From the NCBI RefSeq assembly GCF_000382425.1, contig NZ_KB908295.1:62001-126000 (forward strand): a stretch of DNA of 64,000 bases, read 5' to 3'. Source of the DNA: Empedobacter brevis NBRC 14943 = ATCC 43319. GTDB lineage: Bacteria; Bacteroidota; Bacteroidia; Flavobacteriales; Weeksellaceae. This document shows, piece by piece, positions 62,872 through 64,000 of the stretch (its first letter is position 1; every line of letters starts with the position of its first letter). The notes under the pieces are model-generated. The model ran no database searches. It had not been told where the DNA came from and saw only the letters and a program-made list of their open reading frames with translations. Made by a program: the position numbers and the translations under genes.

Positions 62872-62967
62872 ATGTCCAATACTTATTCTAAAGATTACAG
62901 CGAATTTTTGGAAGTTTTTGTTGAAGTTAAGTCAGATGGAGAAATTGTCGAAATAAAATTAAAATAA
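62872..62967 (+). CDS. 31-residue ORF after the response regulator
   Basis: A short ORF starting 17 bp after the response-regulator stop: MSNTYSKDYSEFLEVFVEVK, then SDGEIVEIKLK. The balanced, acidic composition and the terminator placed right after its stop support a real small gene at the end of the operon. No family recognised. Confidence 0.45.
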   Translation: MSNTYSKDYSEFLEVFVEVKSDGEIVEIKLK

Positions 62968-62995
62968 TAAATCCCGCAACAGCGGGATTTATTAT
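62968..62995. terminator. Bidirectional terminator
   Basis: A 10-bp perfect stem TAAATCCCGC/GCGGGATTTA with loop AACA, between convergent operons. Confidence 0.8.
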
Positions 62996-62996
62996 T

Positions 62997-63653
62997 TTAT
63001 TCAGCTAAAAGCTTTTTAATATCTTCTTTCAAAAATTCTATTTCGGGATGATATGCTCCACTAAGTGAAGGTTCTTTTCCTTGAGGATCTTTGTAGTTCA
63101 ATCCGGAATAAAACAAAAGAGGAACACCAGAGGTTGTATACCTACTTCTGATATTTCCCTGTTTATCCACTAAAGCCAGTTTTCCACTGTGGTTCAATCC
63201 CTCTGCAGTTGTTTCATCTTTGCCAACATAAATATTGAATTTATCGGAAAGCTGTTCGATAGTTTCCCGATTAGCAGTCAGGTAATGCCAATTTGGTGTT
63301 TTTACACCAATTTGTTTCGAATATTCTAACAGTCGATCAGGTGTATCTCGTTTCGGATCAATAGTAACAGAGATGAAACCAAGGTTAGGATCGTTTATTT
63401 CATCTTCTACAGAACGTAAATTATGACTCATAACAGGACAAATAGTAGGGCAGCTTGTAAAGAAAAACTCTACGACATATACTTTTCCCAGCATATCACG
63501 GTCTGTAATTGTTTGGTTATGCTGATTTGTCATCGAAAATTCAGGAACTTTCATGACTTTATACAATTCATCTTTTGGTCTGTTTTTTAACCAAAAAACA
63601 GACCCGATTACACCTAAAATAATGACAATTACAGCGATTAATTGTTTATTCAT
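62997..63653 (-). CDS. SCO1/SenC-family copper protein
   Basis: A 218-residue thioredoxin-fold protein anchored by an N-terminal helix (about 4-22). Copper ligands are visible: CxxxC in TSCPTICPVMSHNL and the distal His in GLNHSGKLALVDKQG. SCO proteins deliver copper to, or reduce cysteines of, cytochrome oxidase CuA. Its start overlaps the end of the YHS gene by 8 bases, so the two are co-translated. Confidence 0.92.
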   Translation of the reverse strand: MNKQLIAVIVIILGVIGSVFWLKNRPKDELYKVMKVPEFSMTNQHNQTITDRDMLGKVYVVEFFFTSCPTICPVMSHNLRSVEDEINDPNLGFISVTIDPKRDTPDRLLEYSKQIGVKTPNWHYLTANRETIEQLSDKFNIYVGKDETTAEGLNHSGKLALVDKQGNIRSRYTTSGVPLLFYSGLNYKDPQGKEPSLSGAYHPEIEFLKEDIKKLLAE

Positions 63654-63942
63654 GAAGATGTTTTTCCGGACTTTTCAAAAATTCTTCTTTACACATCGCA
63701 GAACAGAAACCATAGGTTTTTCCTTGATAAGTTACAGTATCACTTAAATGATCAGCAGTTTTCATTCCGCAAATAGGATCAACTTCATTTACAACTGCAA
63801 CCTCTAATTTTTTTACAGCTTTCATTTCTTCATGCGATACATGTTTTACTTCAAAAACATCTTGTTTTGGTTGTTCTTTATGACAAGAACTAAACGTGAA
63901 GCCTAGAATTGTTAGGACGAAAATATGTTTTAAATTTTTCAT
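63646..63942 (-). CDS. YHS-domain lipoprotein
   Basis: A 98-residue lipoprotein; lipobox TFSSC (Cys20). The YHS metal-binding motif covers about 56-96: DPICGMKTADHLSDTVTYQG and YGFCSAMCKEEFLKSPEKH, with three cysteines. Such proteins often accompany copper handling, which fits the overlapping SCO gene downstream. Its promoter must lie within the last 60 bp of the window or beyond. Confidence 0.85.
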   Translation of the reverse strand: MKNLKHIFVLTILGFTFSSCHKEQPKQDVFEVKHVSHEEMKAVKKLEVAVVNEVDPICGMKTADHLSDTVTYQGKTYGFCSAMCKEEFLKSPEKHLHE

Positions 63943-64000
63943 TTCTAATGATTTTTTATGTTTAATAAATTGTTTTTTCTGATTTAGAACTCAGATTGAT

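Overview
The window is a low-G+C (about one third by eye) chromosomal segment of a Flavobacteriales bacterium, most likely of the Weeksellaceae type (Empedobacter/Weeksella/Chryseobacterium-like; genus not certain). Evidence: Bacteroidota-type promoters (TTG-N19/20-TAnnTTTG) before guaA, a tRNA-Gln gene and others; a secreted nuclease with a type IX secretion (T9SS) sorting tail; TonB-linked outer-membrane receptors; a DUF6452/DUF6048 pair next to rlmD; and many lipoproteins with short lipoboxes. I see no prophage, IS element or CRISPR array.

Layout. 1-5.7 kb: a membrane histidine kinase facing the 2-oxoglutarate dehydrogenase genes sucA-sucB. 5.7-12.4 kb: an outer-membrane barrel receptor divergent from a TPR/AraC regulator, two envelope proteins, and the tRNA methylthiotransferase mtaB. 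12.5-21.7 kb: peptide-binding lipoprotein, FMN-dependent glutamate-synthase-like enzyme, mtgA, GNAT, GDPD, guaA and xpt with a 112-bp hairpin between them, and a lipoprotein. 21.8-25.2 kb: two identical tRNA-Gln genes, an ECF sigma factor, an NlpC/P60 lipoprotein and a BamA-like barrel. 25.2-32.9 kb: LolC/E-like permease with rbfA, truncated haemoglobin, succinate-semialdehyde dehydrogenase, dnaB, accA, thiolase. 33-37.7 kb: M28 peptidase, an unexplained structured minus-strand unit, small secreted unknowns, a 2OG-Fe(II)-type oxygenase.

37.8-44.0 kb is the most interesting part: a tightly overlapping minus-strand RNA-repair operon (slipin/SPFH, two polymerase-beta-type nucleotidyltransferases, RtcB RNA ligase) divergent from a WYL-domain regulator. 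The 790-bp gap between them carries, on the operon strand, a T-arm, a closed acceptor-like stem, a D-arm and an anticodon-arm in circularly permuted tRNA order, followed by a tRNA-Lys(UUU)-like anticodon hairpin. I read this as a tRNA-mimic RNA or leader tied to RNA repair.

44.1-50.2 kb: holin-family membrane protein, glyS, and a copper-type cassette (Cys-rich secreted protein, TonB receptor, HMA protein). 50.3-55.5 kb: an orphan MnmA C-terminal-like protein next to a secreted endonuclease I, DUF6048/DUF6452, rlmD. 55.6-59.1 kb: sulfate assimilation (cysD-cysN-TauE-family permease) behind a short Cys-containing leader ORF and a terminator, i.e. a probable attenuator. 59.1-63 kb: a membrane protein with a putative N-terminal DNA-binding domain, an operator-like phased repeat, a 51-aa small gene with its own terminator, and a TPR histidine kinase/response regulator pair followed by a 31-aa ORF. 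63-64 kb: SCO and YHS proteins for copper/cytochrome oxidase work.
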